64,000 bases of DNA from Tritrichomonas musculus (taxonomy: Eukaryota; Parabasalia; Tritrichomonadida; Tritrichomonadidae), in contig JAPFFF010000014.1 in NCBI GenBank assembly GCA_039105265.1, positions 3,658,001-3,722,000 of the forward strand, read 5' to 3'. Below are positions 40,908 through 50,170 of the stretch, piece after piece. The notes under the pieces are model-generated. The model was given only the letters and a program-made list of their open reading frames with translations. It was not told the origin of the DNA and ran no database searches. Every line of letters starts with the position of its first letter. Position 1 is the stretch's first letter. Both the position numbers and the translations under genes were made by a program.

Positions 40908-42407
40908 ATGGATCGATCTAAATTAGAAATTAATCCCGATATGATTCAAGAAATCTCGCCATGCGTTTATGAAATTCCAATTGGTTTTGTTCCTAATATG
41001 AAAGTTCCAGGACGTTTCTTTGCAACACCAGAAATGGCAGAATACAGCTTCCAAGAACTTCGCGAATGGATGGAAAACAGAAACAAAGGACTTCCCTCAA
41101 TCTTACAAATTGCATTTGTAGCCACCCTCGATGGCATTGTTAAAGGATCGTTTGGTATGCCAGACATGCATAGCGGTTATGGGTTTTCAATTGGCGGTGT
41201 TGCAGCATTTGACACATCAGATCCACAAGCAATCATATCACCAGGCGGAGTTGGTTATGACATCAACTGTGGCGTTCGCTGTGTTACAACAAATTTGACA
41301 GTAGACGAAGTTGCACCGATGAAGAAAGAACTAGTTCAAGCACTTTATGACAACATTCCAGTTGGTGTTGGCGGAAAACGAAAAGGATTCATCCAAATGG
41401 AAGACCTTGATGATGTCCTGTCAAAAGGTGCAACATGGGCGCTTGAGCACGGCTATGCAGATGAAGAAGACATTTCAAACTGTGAAGAAAATGGAAAGAT
41501 TAGCTATGCTGATCCATCATTGATCACACAACGTGCAAAAGAAAGAGGATTGGATCAGCTTGGCACGCTTGGTTCAGGCAACCATTATGTTGAAATCCAA
41601 GTTGTCGATGAAATATTCGATGAAGAAGTCGCAAACATCATGGGAATTCATAAAGATCAAGTTGTTGTTATGATTCACACAGGCTCGCGTGGTCTTGGTT
41701 ATCAAGTTGCAGACGACATCATGAAACAAATGAATCAGCAAAAGAACGATAAATTGTATGATAACCAACTTAACTCGCCGGCATTCAACAGCGAACTTGG
41801 TCAGCAATATTTGCACGCAATGGGAGCAGCAGCAAACTACGCTTGGTGCAACAGACAAATCATCACACATTTCGCACGTAAAGCATTCAACAAAGTGTTC
41901 GAAGGAAAGAAAGAAATTGAAATGCACTTGATATATGACGTTGCTCACAACATTGCAAAAATAGAAAAGCATGTCATCGATGGCGTTGAACACGAATTGA
42001 TCGTCCATAGAAAAGGTGCAACACGAGCTTTCGGACCAGGAAGAGAAGAAATCCCAGAGAAATATCGAAGCGTTGGACAGCCTGTGTTGATCGGAGGATC
42101 ACTCGGAACAGCATCTTACATACTCGCAGGAACAGAAGAAAGTATGGAATTAGCATTCGGTTCAACTTGCCACGGAGCAGGAAGACTGCTTTCTCGACAA
42201 AAAGCATTGCGAAACTTGAAAGAAGATGCAATCAAAAGCGAACTTGAAACAAAAGGTATCGAATTCAAAGCTGCAACAAAAGGAACAATGATTGAAGAAG
42301 CACCAGAAGCATACAAAGACGTCGAGAAAGTCGTAGAAGCATGTCAAACAGTTGGCGCATCTAAGAAAGTTGCTCGCTTGCTTCCAATGGGTGTCATCAA
42401 AGGCTAA
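40908..42407 (+). CDS. rtcB: RtcB RNA ligase (tRNA-splicing ligase)
   Basis: The 499-residue protein aligns end to end with eukaryotic and archaeal RtcB/HSPC117. It begins with the conserved SKLEINP region and ends in the usual VIKG. Metal and GMP-site motifs are all present: GMPDMHSGYGFSIGG, GVGYDINCGVR (metal Cys121), GSGNHYVEIQ, MIHTGSRGLG, YDVAHNIAK and CHGAGRLLSR with the GMP-accepting His422. It joins 2',3'-cyclic phosphate or 3'-phosphate ends to 5'-OH ends, as in tRNA splicing and RNA repair. The partner archease is not in this window. Codon use is GC-richer than neighbours, as in highly expressed genes. The stop codon TAA runs straight into an A tract of more than 20 bases. Confidence 0.97.
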   Translation: MDRSKLEINPDMIQEISPCVYEIPIGFVPNMKVPGRFFATPEMAEYSFQELREWMENRNKGLPSILQIAFVATLDGIVKGSFGMPDMHSGYGFSIGGVAAFDTSDPQAIISPGGVGYDINCGVRCVTTNLTVDEVAPMKKELVQALYDNIPVGVGGKRKGFIQMEDLDDVLSKGATWALEHGYADEEDISNCEENGKISYADPSLITQRAKERGLDQLGTLGSGNHYVEIQVVDEIFDEEVANIMGIHKDQVVVMIHTGSRGLGYQVADDIMKQMNQQKNDKLYDNQLNSPAFNSELGQQYLHAMGAAANYAWCNRQIITHFARKAFNKVFEGKKEIEMHLIYDVAHNIAKIEKHVIDGVEHELIVHRKGATRAFGPGREEIPEKYRSVGQPVLIGGSLGTASYILAGTEESMELAFGSTCHGAGRLLSRQKALRNLKEDAIKSELETKGIEFKAATKGTMIEEAPEAYKDVEKVVEACQTVGASKKVARLLPMGVIKG

Positions 42408-42432
42408 AAAAAAAAAAAAAAAAAAAAAAAAA
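42406..42432. repeat. A tract starting at the RtcB stop codon
   Basis: The A run begins inside the TAA stop and extends about 25 bases; a T run follows at 42466-42481. Together they fill the 107-bp gap between two convergent genes, where they could serve as 3'-end signals or be the remains of a polyadenylated copy. Confidence 0.8.
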
Positions 42433-42514
42433 CATAAAATATATATAAAAAAAAGCATGAAAAATATTTTTTTTTTTTTTTCAGTATTTTTGCTTATTTT
42501 TTTAAACTATTTAA

Positions 42515-43927
42515 TTAATGTTTAACTTGAGCATTAAGCCATGCGAAAATGCTGTCATATGTTCCTTTGTCATCAACAGCTTTTTCGCTTCCGCCGCCTT
42601 CGTTTTTTGGTTCAAAACCAAATTTTTCATTATCAGTTGAATTTTTAATTTTATCACGATTTTGAACACGAGTAACTTGATCATTAAAGAAATAGACCCA
42701 TGACCAATGACCGTTGTAATCTTCTCCAGGCATATCGGTACCTTCAACTGTTTTGAAGTAAGAATACCAAATATTCTTACCTCCGAGTTTCAAGAGTTGT
42801 CGATAGGAAGGAAAAGAGAAGAGCTTAGGAACGACGGTTCCGTCATTATCGGACTGAATAAACCACATTGGCGAGTCTTTAATTGAATTCATCTTTTCAT
42901 CAGTGAAATATCTTTTGTCAGTTGGAATTTTAGCAGTCAATATTTCACTATTATTTTTATCTTGAATGTAATCTCCTTTTTCATCTCGTTGGAAATAGTT
43001 GTAAGCATAAATTTCGCAAATATGATAAGATGCTGCAAAAAAGTCGGGATGACTAATAACCATATTTAGTGACATAAAGCCTCCATTTGAACAACCACCA
43101 ATATAAATTCTATTTTGGTCAACATCTGGGTTCTTAGAAAGATAATCTTTTAGCAAATCCATAAAAATACCTGAGTAACGTGAATCAAAATCACCATTAT
43201 GGAATTGATCATTGCCTCCATCCATCCATAATGTTGGTGTTTGAATTGCAAGAACATAAATTCCTTTGGCTCCATTTTCAGAAGTGAAATATGACTGTAT
43301 TTTAGGGCCTGCTAAAGCTGTCACCTTATTACCAAGTAAAGCAATATCAATATCTAATCCTCCTTCTCCTCCTCCATTAATCCAAATGATGAGTGGATTT
43401 TTGGCGTTATCTTCCTTCAATTCTTTTGGTTCATAAGCTGCATAACGAAGTGAAAGCATGTCCTCTTTCTTTGTAATGGGATTTTGATATTTGCCTGAAA
43501 AAATGCCACGATTTGAAAACAGTTCAGTGTCTGGGCAAATTCGATTATTAATACAATCTTTTTCAAGTTTAATTAATGTATCTTTTCCCTCTGATATGAC
43601 TTTAAATTCGGCTTTAACAATATATTCTTTAGCCCATTCATTTTTAAATGTTTGCAAATTATAATAAAATGGATTACAATTTACTTCCATATCAAAAACG
43701 ATATCAAGTTCAAGTGTGACATATGCTGAACTTTCATTAACTTGATCACCTCTTGCATTTGATAAATAAATTGCTTTAATTTCTCTATCTTTTTTATCTG
43801 TGCGAATTGAAGCTCCTTCTTTAGACACCTTTTCAACGGGTTTTGTAAAAGAAACAATTACTTTGGATACCCCAGGGCCCCATTCGTAACCGGTAATGTA
43901 AATGGTAGCGTCTTTTACTTCAGTCAT
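42515..43927 (-). CDS. Bacterial-type serine esterase (alpha/beta hydrolase)
   Basis: The 470-residue protein has an N-terminal immunoglobulin-like beta region (residues 5-130) and an alpha/beta-hydrolase domain (about 150-465). PLIIWINGGGEGG (178-190) forms the oxyanion region, GGCSNGG holds nucleophile Ser280, SDNDGT holds the acid Asp (360 or 362) and GHWSW holds His407. This layout is that of bacterial PHB-depolymerase/feruloyl-esterase-like hydrolases of gut Firmicutes, often extracellular. No signal peptide is seen here. The substrate is unknown; carbohydrate esters or short acyl esters are likely for the family. Lateral transfer from gut or mucosal bacteria is probable, by analogy with other trichomonad hydrolases. 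An initiator-like TTTCACA lies just upstream of the start on its strand. Confidence 0.85.
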   Translation of the reverse strand: MTEVKDATIYITGYEWGPGVSKVIVSFTKPVEKVSKEGASIRTDKKDREIKAIYLSNARGDQVNESSAYVTLELDIVFDMEVNCNPFYYNLQTFKNEWAKEYIVKAEFKVISEGKDTLIKLEKDCINNRICPDTELFSNRGIFSGKYQNPITKKEDMLSLRYAAYEPKELKEDNAKNPLIIWINGGGEGGLDIDIALLGNKVTALAGPKIQSYFTSENGAKGIYVLAIQTPTLWMDGGNDQFHNGDFDSRYSGIFMDLLKDYLSKNPDVDQNRIYIGGCSNGGFMSLNMVISHPDFFAASYHICEIYAYNYFQRDEKGDYIQDKNNSEILTAKIPTDKRYFTDEKMNSIKDSPMWFIQSDNDGTVVPKLFSFPSYRQLLKLGGKNIWYSYFKTVEGTDMPGEDYNGHWSWVYFFNDQVTRVQNRDKIKNSTDNEKFGFEPKNEGGGSEKAVDDKGTYDSIFAWLNAQVKH

Positions 43928-43928
43928 T

Positions 43929-43933
43929 TGTGA
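43929..43933 (-). promoter_or_regulatory. Initiator-like TCACA
   Basis: On the minus strand TTTCACAAATG puts the +1 A four bases before the esterase start. It shows the putatively transferred gene has a host-type promoter, if the motif is real. Confidence 0.4.
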
Positions 43934-44484
43934 AATAAAATATTTGAATAAATTCTAAGAAATATTTTTCAGATTATTTCATTTAAATTTTCTTAAGTAT
44001 GTAAGAAAAAGATGGATGCAAAACCACTTTTCTGATAATTTATTGAAATTATATTACCCAAATTCAATTCAAAAAGATGAATTCAACTTTTTGACAAATA
44101 TATACTCAGAAAATATCATACACCAGAAAAAGGTGGATGAAAATAAAAAGATAAATAAATACTGAAATAACTTCATATTATCCAAATTCAAGTGTCAGGG
44201 AGTAGAGTTTTTTTTGGGAAACTATAATGAGTTCAAAAAGTGGTATTGTTGAACTTTTTAAATATATTTTAAAAGCACGCAGGATTTTGAATACAAGTTT
44301 ATCTCTAAAAATATTAAATATTTATAAAATATAAATATATTTATATATAATTCGATTAAGGTAAAACTCAAGTATGTTCATTAATTACAGTTTTTTTTTT
44401 TTTTTTTTTTTTTTTTGGAATACTTATCTCCCCCGATAATTATTGACCCCGGAGGTTAAGGCTAATAATTAGTTTAAAAATATG

Positions 44485-44690
44485 ATACGGATATTATAGT
44501 TTAGATTATCATCATATCATATCTGGAATGTGATATGAAAATAATTGTAAACTTGAAAATTGAATACCAGATCTCATGATATCAAACATATTTATCTTTG
44601 TTTATAATTGGTATTTCTGGTTTAATTATATATAAAAATAAATAATATGATATACTGATGTTTATTTTAGTGTTATAAGGATAATTTTCC
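44485..44690 (+). repeat. GATATGAAAATAATTGT repeat, copy 1
   Basis: This copy shares GTGATATGAAAATAATTGTA and flanking TGATGTTTATTTTAG-type sequence with copies at 46655-46805 (same orientation) and 46980-47130 (inverted). Confidence 0.6.
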
Positions 44691-44751
44691 CTATTCCATT
44701 TATGATTTCAATTTTGAGAGAACCAATATTAAATTTAATTAGCTAGGTATC

Positions 44752-44783
44752 ACTTTTTGAGTTTTGTAAAATACTCAAAAAGT
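44752..44783. repeat. CTTTTTGAG hairpin
   Basis: ACTTTTTGAG and its exact complement around a 12-base loop. Confidence 0.7.
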
Positions 44784-44810
44784 TATGAAACAGATAATTA
44801 AACATAAATT

Positions 44811-44852
44811 GAAGTAGCTTTTTGAAGGCTACGCCTTTCAAAAAGCAACTTC
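44811..44852. repeat. GCTTTTTGAAGGC hairpin
   Basis: GAAGTAGCTTTTTGAAGGC and its near-perfect complement around a 3-base loop, about 19 bp per arm. Confidence 0.85.
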
Positions 44853-44968
44853 ATTTATTTTTTAAATAAATAAAAAAAATGGCCTTTTTATCATATATTT
44901 GAAACAAAGTATTATCATATAATATTCAAAATTTTAATTGAAATCTCTGAGCTCTAAAGCTGAGAAAA

Positions 44969-44988
44969 GATTTTTGATATCAAAAATC
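44969..44988. repeat. Palindrome GATTTTTGATATCAAAAATC
   Basis: A 20-bp perfect palindrome in the spacer. Confidence 0.7.
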
Positions 44989-45419
44989 ATTTTCGAATAT
45001 CCGTGATTCAATTATCGATCTCCATATCCATATCATAAAGTGAATCAATTATCAATCTCGAGAATCAGAAAAGTTTTTTTGGTTGTTGGAATTTTTCTTC
45101 TTTTTCGTATTATTTAGTTAGTATCTTTTTGGTTTCCTTATATATATATATATATATATATATGATAATGCATTGAACTATTCAAATATAAAAAAAAAAA
45201 AAAATCATAAAAGGATTAATTATCAACTGCTTGCTTTGATGATAAAAGGATATAATTGGCTGAAAAAGCAATATCCTTGTTGTTGCCAATCAACTACGAA
45301 ATTTTGAATAGATATTTGTTTTAAGTTGAATGTTTATTTGGATTGGAAAATGTAAACAATTGAGAAAAATTAAAAATGTATTTATTTATTTATTAGTGAT
45401 ATGATGTTTATCGTCACTT

Positions 45420-46010
45420 CATTTTATAAAATGAAAGGCGTTGCTAAAAGTAGCCAAAGTAAGATGCATGCTAGAAAAGCTGCTCAGGGATGATGGAACA
45501 AACAAAATGATGATGCTAAAAACCTTGTGCTAATCCAACAATGATGGCAATATCATATATTGAAAATGGATCGACATATACAAAGTTATAGAGAATACTT
45601 GCAGCACAAGGTATAGATTCGCCTCCTAAAACTACTTTTTTTTACCGGTATCAGAAAAAGGTTGGTGGTTCTATAATTGAACTTGCCAAAGAATCAATGA
45701 GAGAAGAAGCAGATAAAATGACAAATTACACATCAATTGCATGCGATGGAGCTTATGCACATCGTAGAAATTCTTCTCAATGTCATGGCGAAAAGAGAAA
45801 AAAAATATACAGAAATCGAGTGACGAATCACCAAAAGCCCCTTCGCGAAACAGAAGAGCTTGTAGTTCGTCATTCTACGGTAGAGCCGCGAGTGCTCCAA
45901 CTCGTGATAGAATAACCGCGAGTATCCCCGTTATACGGAAGAGCCGAGAAAGCCCAACAACTCCTACATTCAAGATGTACCTGGATTTATGATATCTGAA
46001 TCTTATGATC
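45420..46010 (+). pseudogene. Degenerate transposase-like fragment
   Basis: About 80 codons (45550-45790) have protein-like sequence: an HTH-like stretch (AAQGIDSPPKTTFF) followed by ACDGAYAHRRNSSQCHGE. Asp-Gly, aromatic, then HRRN and Cys resembles the catalytic-domain entry of DDE-type transposases seen in protist DNA transposons; the family cannot be fixed. The sequence then runs into unrelated, GC-richer sequence (45800-46000, Ser/Arg/Pro in one frame), as if joined to another fragment. It is non-functional. It lies between copies of the GATATGAAAATAATTGT repeat, which might be the ends of the element it came from. Confidence 0.5.
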
Positions 46011-46160
46011 AACCGATATCTTGCGTCCCAATAAATACTTATATGCCCTCAATATATACAGCTCCAATGCAAATAAAACGCCCTATGATGCAAATACAAC
46101 AAACATGACAATTAGATTATAGTTTTGTCAATTCAAATGCTTTTTCATATTGATTTGATC

Positions 46161-46192
<32 letters not shown>

Positions 46193-46649
46193 CCTCCAAG
46201 CAACAGAACACAAAGAATAAGAATAAAAAAATATAAATATTAAGTATTGCCTGTAATTAGACAGGTATTTGATTCGCTGAAAAATATATTCTTGGAATGC
46301 TCAAATCAAGGAAAACGAAATACCTGAGATTTATCTAATACAGCCAGGTAAAGAAAATCTCAAAAAGGGGAAAATACATTTCAAAACAAAAAAACAAATG
46401 AAAATGAATTTGAGTTGAATGAAACTATTGTAATGAAAGTCTTAATCAATTTTGAAATAAATTAATAATTCTTTAATTTTAAAAATCTTTGATCTATCTT
46501 AAGAAACATTTTTATCTTTAAAAACATACAAGAAATTGCTTTGTGTGTATAAAACCAATCATAGATTTTAGCAAAACAGTATTTTTCATTGTTGGTAGTA
46601 ATAATGAATGAATTGGACAATTAAAAAAATGATATGTTGAATGCATTTA

Positions 46650-47130
46650 GTATGATCGAGATTATCGATTATTATGATATTAGACATGAAATATGATATG
46701 AAAATAATTGTTAACAAGATAACAATTACCCAAATCTCAAGATTTCAAATATATTTATTTTTTATATATATTATAAAAATAAATAATATTAAGATTAAAA
46801 TCTAAAAATGCATTCTTTTATTATAAAATATTTGAGATTAAAATAACGATCACTAGTTTATCAAAAAGTTTTCTTGAAATTTCTGATATTCAAAATTGAG
46901 AATAAAAACCTTCAAAGGTTGAAGACTTGCCCTATGTAATTAATTTGACCATACAAAGTAAAGATTAGATTGAATTAATTTTTATTTTATTTTATATTTT
47001 AATCCTAAAATAGACATCAACAAATCATATTATCTCCATATCTCTGCAATTGATATCAAGTTTATAATAATTTTCATATCACATTTCATATCTGAAATTG
47101 TCATCAATATACAGATAATCGAGTATCAGA
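46650..47130. repeat. Foldback formed by repeat copies 2 and 3
   Basis: The left part (46655-46805) and the right part (46980-47130) are inverted, diverged copies sharing GATTATC, GATATGAAAATAATTGT-like and TTAAAAT-containing segments. The 480-bp unit is non-coding and MITE-like. Confidence 0.6.
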
Positions 47131-47298
47131 ACTCAAAAAATGATATATTTGATATCTATTCTCAAAATAACAAACTTAATTAAATGACAAATCAAAATTG
47201 CCATTTTATCACTCAAAATTATTAATATTAATTATACAAACTAAATAATTAGATGTCATTGGTCATTAAAAAAAATACCTATTTCTTATAATTTAAAA

Positions 47299-47577
47299 TT
47301 ATTCTTTCAAAATTTTTATTGTATCATTAATTAATGATATATTTGCTGCCAAAATGAACCAAAAAAATAAAGCTAAAATCATTGAGAACAAATTCATTAC
47401 CTTAACAGCAGGACTATCAACTTTGTGTGTTTTATAATATTCTTTTGGTGTAAGCTCTTCATCATTAACATTAGCCAGTTCTTTCTTAGAACAAACAATC
47501 TCATTATCAAAATCAAATATGAAATAAATGTACAACGATAAAACAGCAAGAATACAAGTAACAAACACAAGAATCAA
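47299..47577 (-). CDS. Small two-helix membrane protein, start uncertain
   Basis: The frame encodes about 92 residues: a hydrophobic helix, a polar stretch (KKELANVNDEELTPKEYY), then a second helix (NLFSMILALFFWFILAANIS). The sequence looks like real protein, but no ATG precedes the first helix: the frame opens after a TAG and has only ATA/TTG/ATT codons. The first internal ATG would remove helix one. It may be a truncated gene, have an unseen intron or a non-ATG start, or be a relic. I do not recognise a family. Confidence 0.4.
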   Translation of the reverse strand: MILVFVTCILAVLSLYIYFIFDFDNEIVCSKKELANVNDEELTPKEYYKTHKVDSPAVKVMNLFSMILALFFWFILAANISLINDTIKILKE

Positions 47578-47623
47578 TATTATTAATATTAAAAATATTA
47601 TCTAAATATTAAGATAATTAAAA

Positions 47624-47626
<3 letters not shown>

Positions 47627-47654
<28 letters not shown>
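47627..47654. repeat. 28-base T homopolymer
   Basis: T run in the 157-bp gap between the small membrane-protein frame and the next, divergent gene. Confidence 0.8.
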
Positions 47655-47714
47655 GTATATTTTACAAATCATATTTGAATAGTTTATGAACTTTGAAATT
47701 AACCTATTTTTAAA

Positions 47715-47719
47715 TCATT
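47715..47719 (+). promoter_or_regulatory. Initiator-like TCATT
   Basis: AAATCATTTATT lies 18 bases before the ATG of the solenoid protein at 47735. Confidence 0.35.
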
Positions 47720-47734
47720 TATTTTATAAATCTT

Positions 47735-49243
47735 ATGCTTTCATTTAAAGATGAAACTATTAATAATAATTCTTATATAAGTGATTTACCGCGATATCAA
47801 GATAACCAAGAAGGAAAACCGAATGGTTCATCAAATTTCAACTCACCACAATTATTCAGTCTTTTAAATGACTTTTATTTTAATTTAGAACAAAACGACT
47901 TTGAACCACTTGCAAAATGCATTGAAACCATTAATAATCTAATCAAATCATCGGATGAAATTTGCATATTAAAAATTCAAGAATTTGATCGCATGAAGAA
48001 TACAAGTTTTATTGACACAGTATTTCAAATGGTCATCAATCCACCATTTCTAGATCATAAATTATTATACCTCACGTTGCTAGCCTATTTATTTTCAATC
48101 AAAACGTCGAAAGTCACTGAACAAGTCATTCACAATTTTGAATACATTCAATTTTTGAATACAGTCTTATTTCAATTGAACTATAACGAAACTATTGCTA
48201 CAATTCTTCATTTAATTCTCTTCATTACGGAACATTTGACTACATTAAAAGTCAGATTTTGCAAAATTTTTCCAGTTTTCAATTTTGAACGAATTTTATT
48301 CCTTTACAACACATTCAATCAGAAGCCAATCCAATACACAATTATTCAAATAGCTAGTAAACTATGCATTAATTTAGGATATGGAGAATTTTACCTTCAA
48401 CTGATCGACTTTTTGATAGAAAATTATGATTTGAATTACGATCCAATTTTTTTGTTTGAAGTTTTGAATCAGTTCATTGAAAAGAACACAAAATACGCAT
48501 TCGATGACTTTGAAAAGAATGGATTTTTATTTGGTAAAGAAGGGAAAAGGAGTGTTTATGATTTCTTATCACCAGAGTCATTTAAATACCTAGGACCAAA
48601 TATCATCACAAATTATTATTATCAATATTCATACAACACATTGAAATTTTTGAATAACTGTATGAAAGTGAAAGAGGAACTAAAAAATGAAATATTGAAT
48701 AATCTTCCTATCGACGATATTTGTGTGCTCATATTTAATCAGTTTTCATCAAATGACTTGGTTTGTTTGGCTTTGAAAATGCTCATTTTGGATTTCCATT
48801 CAAATGAAGAACAAAAAAATTTTATTTTCAAAATTTTTTATGACCGTATTGAAAGTTCTCAAAAAGTTTGCCAGATGTTTGTTGATGGCAATTTTAAATT
48901 GAGGTATCGTCTGTTGACAATGATTAATTTGACTGTTCAATCTCTTCTTTATCAAAACGATGTAAAAGTGGTTGAAAAGTTCCTCGATAAGTCATTCATA
49001 CAGGTTGTTGCTGACATGCTTCTCATTGACGACGAAAAGTTGTCAAGTCTTGTCATTCAATTTCTTAATATCGTGATTTCAAAGGCACGGAAGTTGGGAA
49101 ACCGAGAGCTGATTGAATGCATTTCAGTGGATTGGGTGGTTGAAGCTCTCAATAATTTCATTTATAATGAAAAAACACAAAACGAGGAATTGGTCAAAAG
49201 TGCAGAAAATATTCTAGCTATTATTATACAAGCAGGAAATTAA
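47735..49243 (+). CDS. Alpha-solenoid (ARM/HEAT-like) protein, family unknown
   Basis: The 502-residue protein is predicted helical almost throughout after a polar N-terminal 40 residues. Repeated two-helix units with Leu/Ile/Phe spacing run from about residue 50 to the end. An example is the C-terminal LSSLVIQFLNIVISKARKLG. This composition is typical of the many uncharacterised ARM-like proteins in trichomonads. No enzymatic motif, Cys cluster or membrane helix is seen. It probably acts as a scaffold or adaptor, and its partner cannot be inferred from context. The start is the first ATG and has an initiator-like motif upstream. Confidence 0.75.
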   Translation: MLSFKDETINNNSYISDLPRYQDNQEGKPNGSSNFNSPQLFSLLNDFYFNLEQNDFEPLAKCIETINNLIKSSDEICILKIQEFDRMKNTSFIDTVFQMVINPPFLDHKLLYLTLLAYLFSIKTSKVTEQVIHNFEYIQFLNTVLFQLNYNETIATILHLILFITEHLTTLKVRFCKIFPVFNFERILFLYNTFNQKPIQYTIIQIASKLCINLGYGEFYLQLIDFLIENYDLNYDPIFLFEVLNQFIEKNTKYAFDDFEKNGFLFGKEGKRSVYDFLSPESFKYLGPNIITNYYYQYSYNTLKFLNNCMKVKEELKNEILNNLPIDDICVLIFNQFSSNDLVCLALKMLILDFHSNEEQKNFIFKIFYDRIESSQKVCQMFVDGNFKLRYRLLTMINLTVQSLLYQNDVKVVEKFLDKSFIQVVADMLLIDDEKLSSLVIQFLNIVISKARKLGNRELIECISVDWVVEALNNFIYNEKTQNEELVKSAENILAIIIQAGN

Positions 49244-49320
49244 ATAGAATTATATATATATATATCAATATTGTAAAATAATAAATATTAAAGAAGAAAT
49301 AATCTTTTTTTTTTAGTATC

Positions 49321-50170
49321 TTATTCACCATTTGTTTTTAATGAACGTGGCAAAATTGTTCCATTTGTTAATTCAACTACCAAAATTGAATCTACTCTGT
49401 CAATTACAAGTGAACACTTTTGGAAATATTCTTTTATATAAACAGGATACATTTCCATTATTCTTAAATATAAACTTTCGAAGTTTACAAAAGTTGAAAA
49501 AGCAATGTCAGCTTTATCTTTTGATATTTCATTATTATTTGATGCGTTTGCAAAAAGACTATTTTTTTGTGTAAAATTCTCTTGGATAAAAGTCATCATT
49601 ATTTCCAATTGGAAATAATTATTACTAAATGGAAGTTCATTATAATGAATTCTTTTAAAGAATTCAAATGATTCATAATAATCTCTATTTGAAAGTCTAA
49701 CATTAGAAGAAGCTATAGAAACAGTTTTTTCATCAAAGTAAGAAGAGAAGCAATTAAACAAACAATACATGATTTTCCTTCACCTGTTTCAACTTGGTAA
49801 ACTACTCCACAATTATCGTTTATTCCATTTTTACTTGATTCAAATAAACAACTTTTGCATGTTTTAGATGCATTAAAAACTTGATTTTTATGCAAATGAA
49901 ATGATTCAGATTTTTTTGTTGCTCTCATAAAATTTTGGCAAGCATATGAAATACATCTAAAGACTTTGACCATTTTTCTTGTTTAATCAAAAAGAAAAAC
50001 ATTTTTTTTTTTTATTTGAAAATTCAACATTTTTTTCTAATTGCTCATCTACTTGCCATATAATCTCACTGCCATATCTTAATGTTGAATAATCAGTTCT
50101 TATTAAACTTAGCATTTCTGTTACATAAAAATCTAGCTTAACTAAATGAAGATCTTCAAAAGCCACATAT
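49321..50170 (-). pseudogene. Broken SecA-like DEAD ATPase gene of trichomonad type
   Basis: Fragments in at least two frames read in order. The N-terminal helical part (about 50170-49990) comes first. Next is the Walker A region GVVYQVETGEGKSCI (near 49800), then IASSNVRLSNRDYYESFEFF (near 49700), and the Walker B region LVIDRVDSILVVELTNGT (near 49380), where the expected D-E-x-D reads D-R-V-D. Frame changes and loss of the Walker B Glu show it is dead; the sequence stops after the first helicase lobe. The pattern matches a SecA-like ATPase family I recall as expanded in Tritrichomonas. Function of the live members is unclear. Confidence 0.75.

Larger units (their letters stand above)
43934..47298. 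other. 3.4-kb spacer with relics, hairpins and repeats
   Basis: No intact gene is seen. It contains a direct repeat at 44000-44170 (GGTGGATGAAAA/GATGGATGCAAAA units about 125 bp apart), T tracts at 44391-44416 and 46163-46192, a TA microsatellite near 45142-45164, two CTTTTTGA hairpins, three copies of a GATATGAAAATAATTGT repeat, and a transposase-like relic. Confidence 0.6.

Noticed and set aside
41574-42008. 144-residue minus-strand frame inside RtcB
   Set aside because: A shadow of RtcB codon usage; RtcB is complete and conserved through it.
37322-47298. Large virus-like (Polinton-type) element
   Set aside because: Polintons are common in trichomonads, so I looked for capsid, DNA polymerase, protease and integrase signatures and saw none; the inverted repeats here are short and non-coding.
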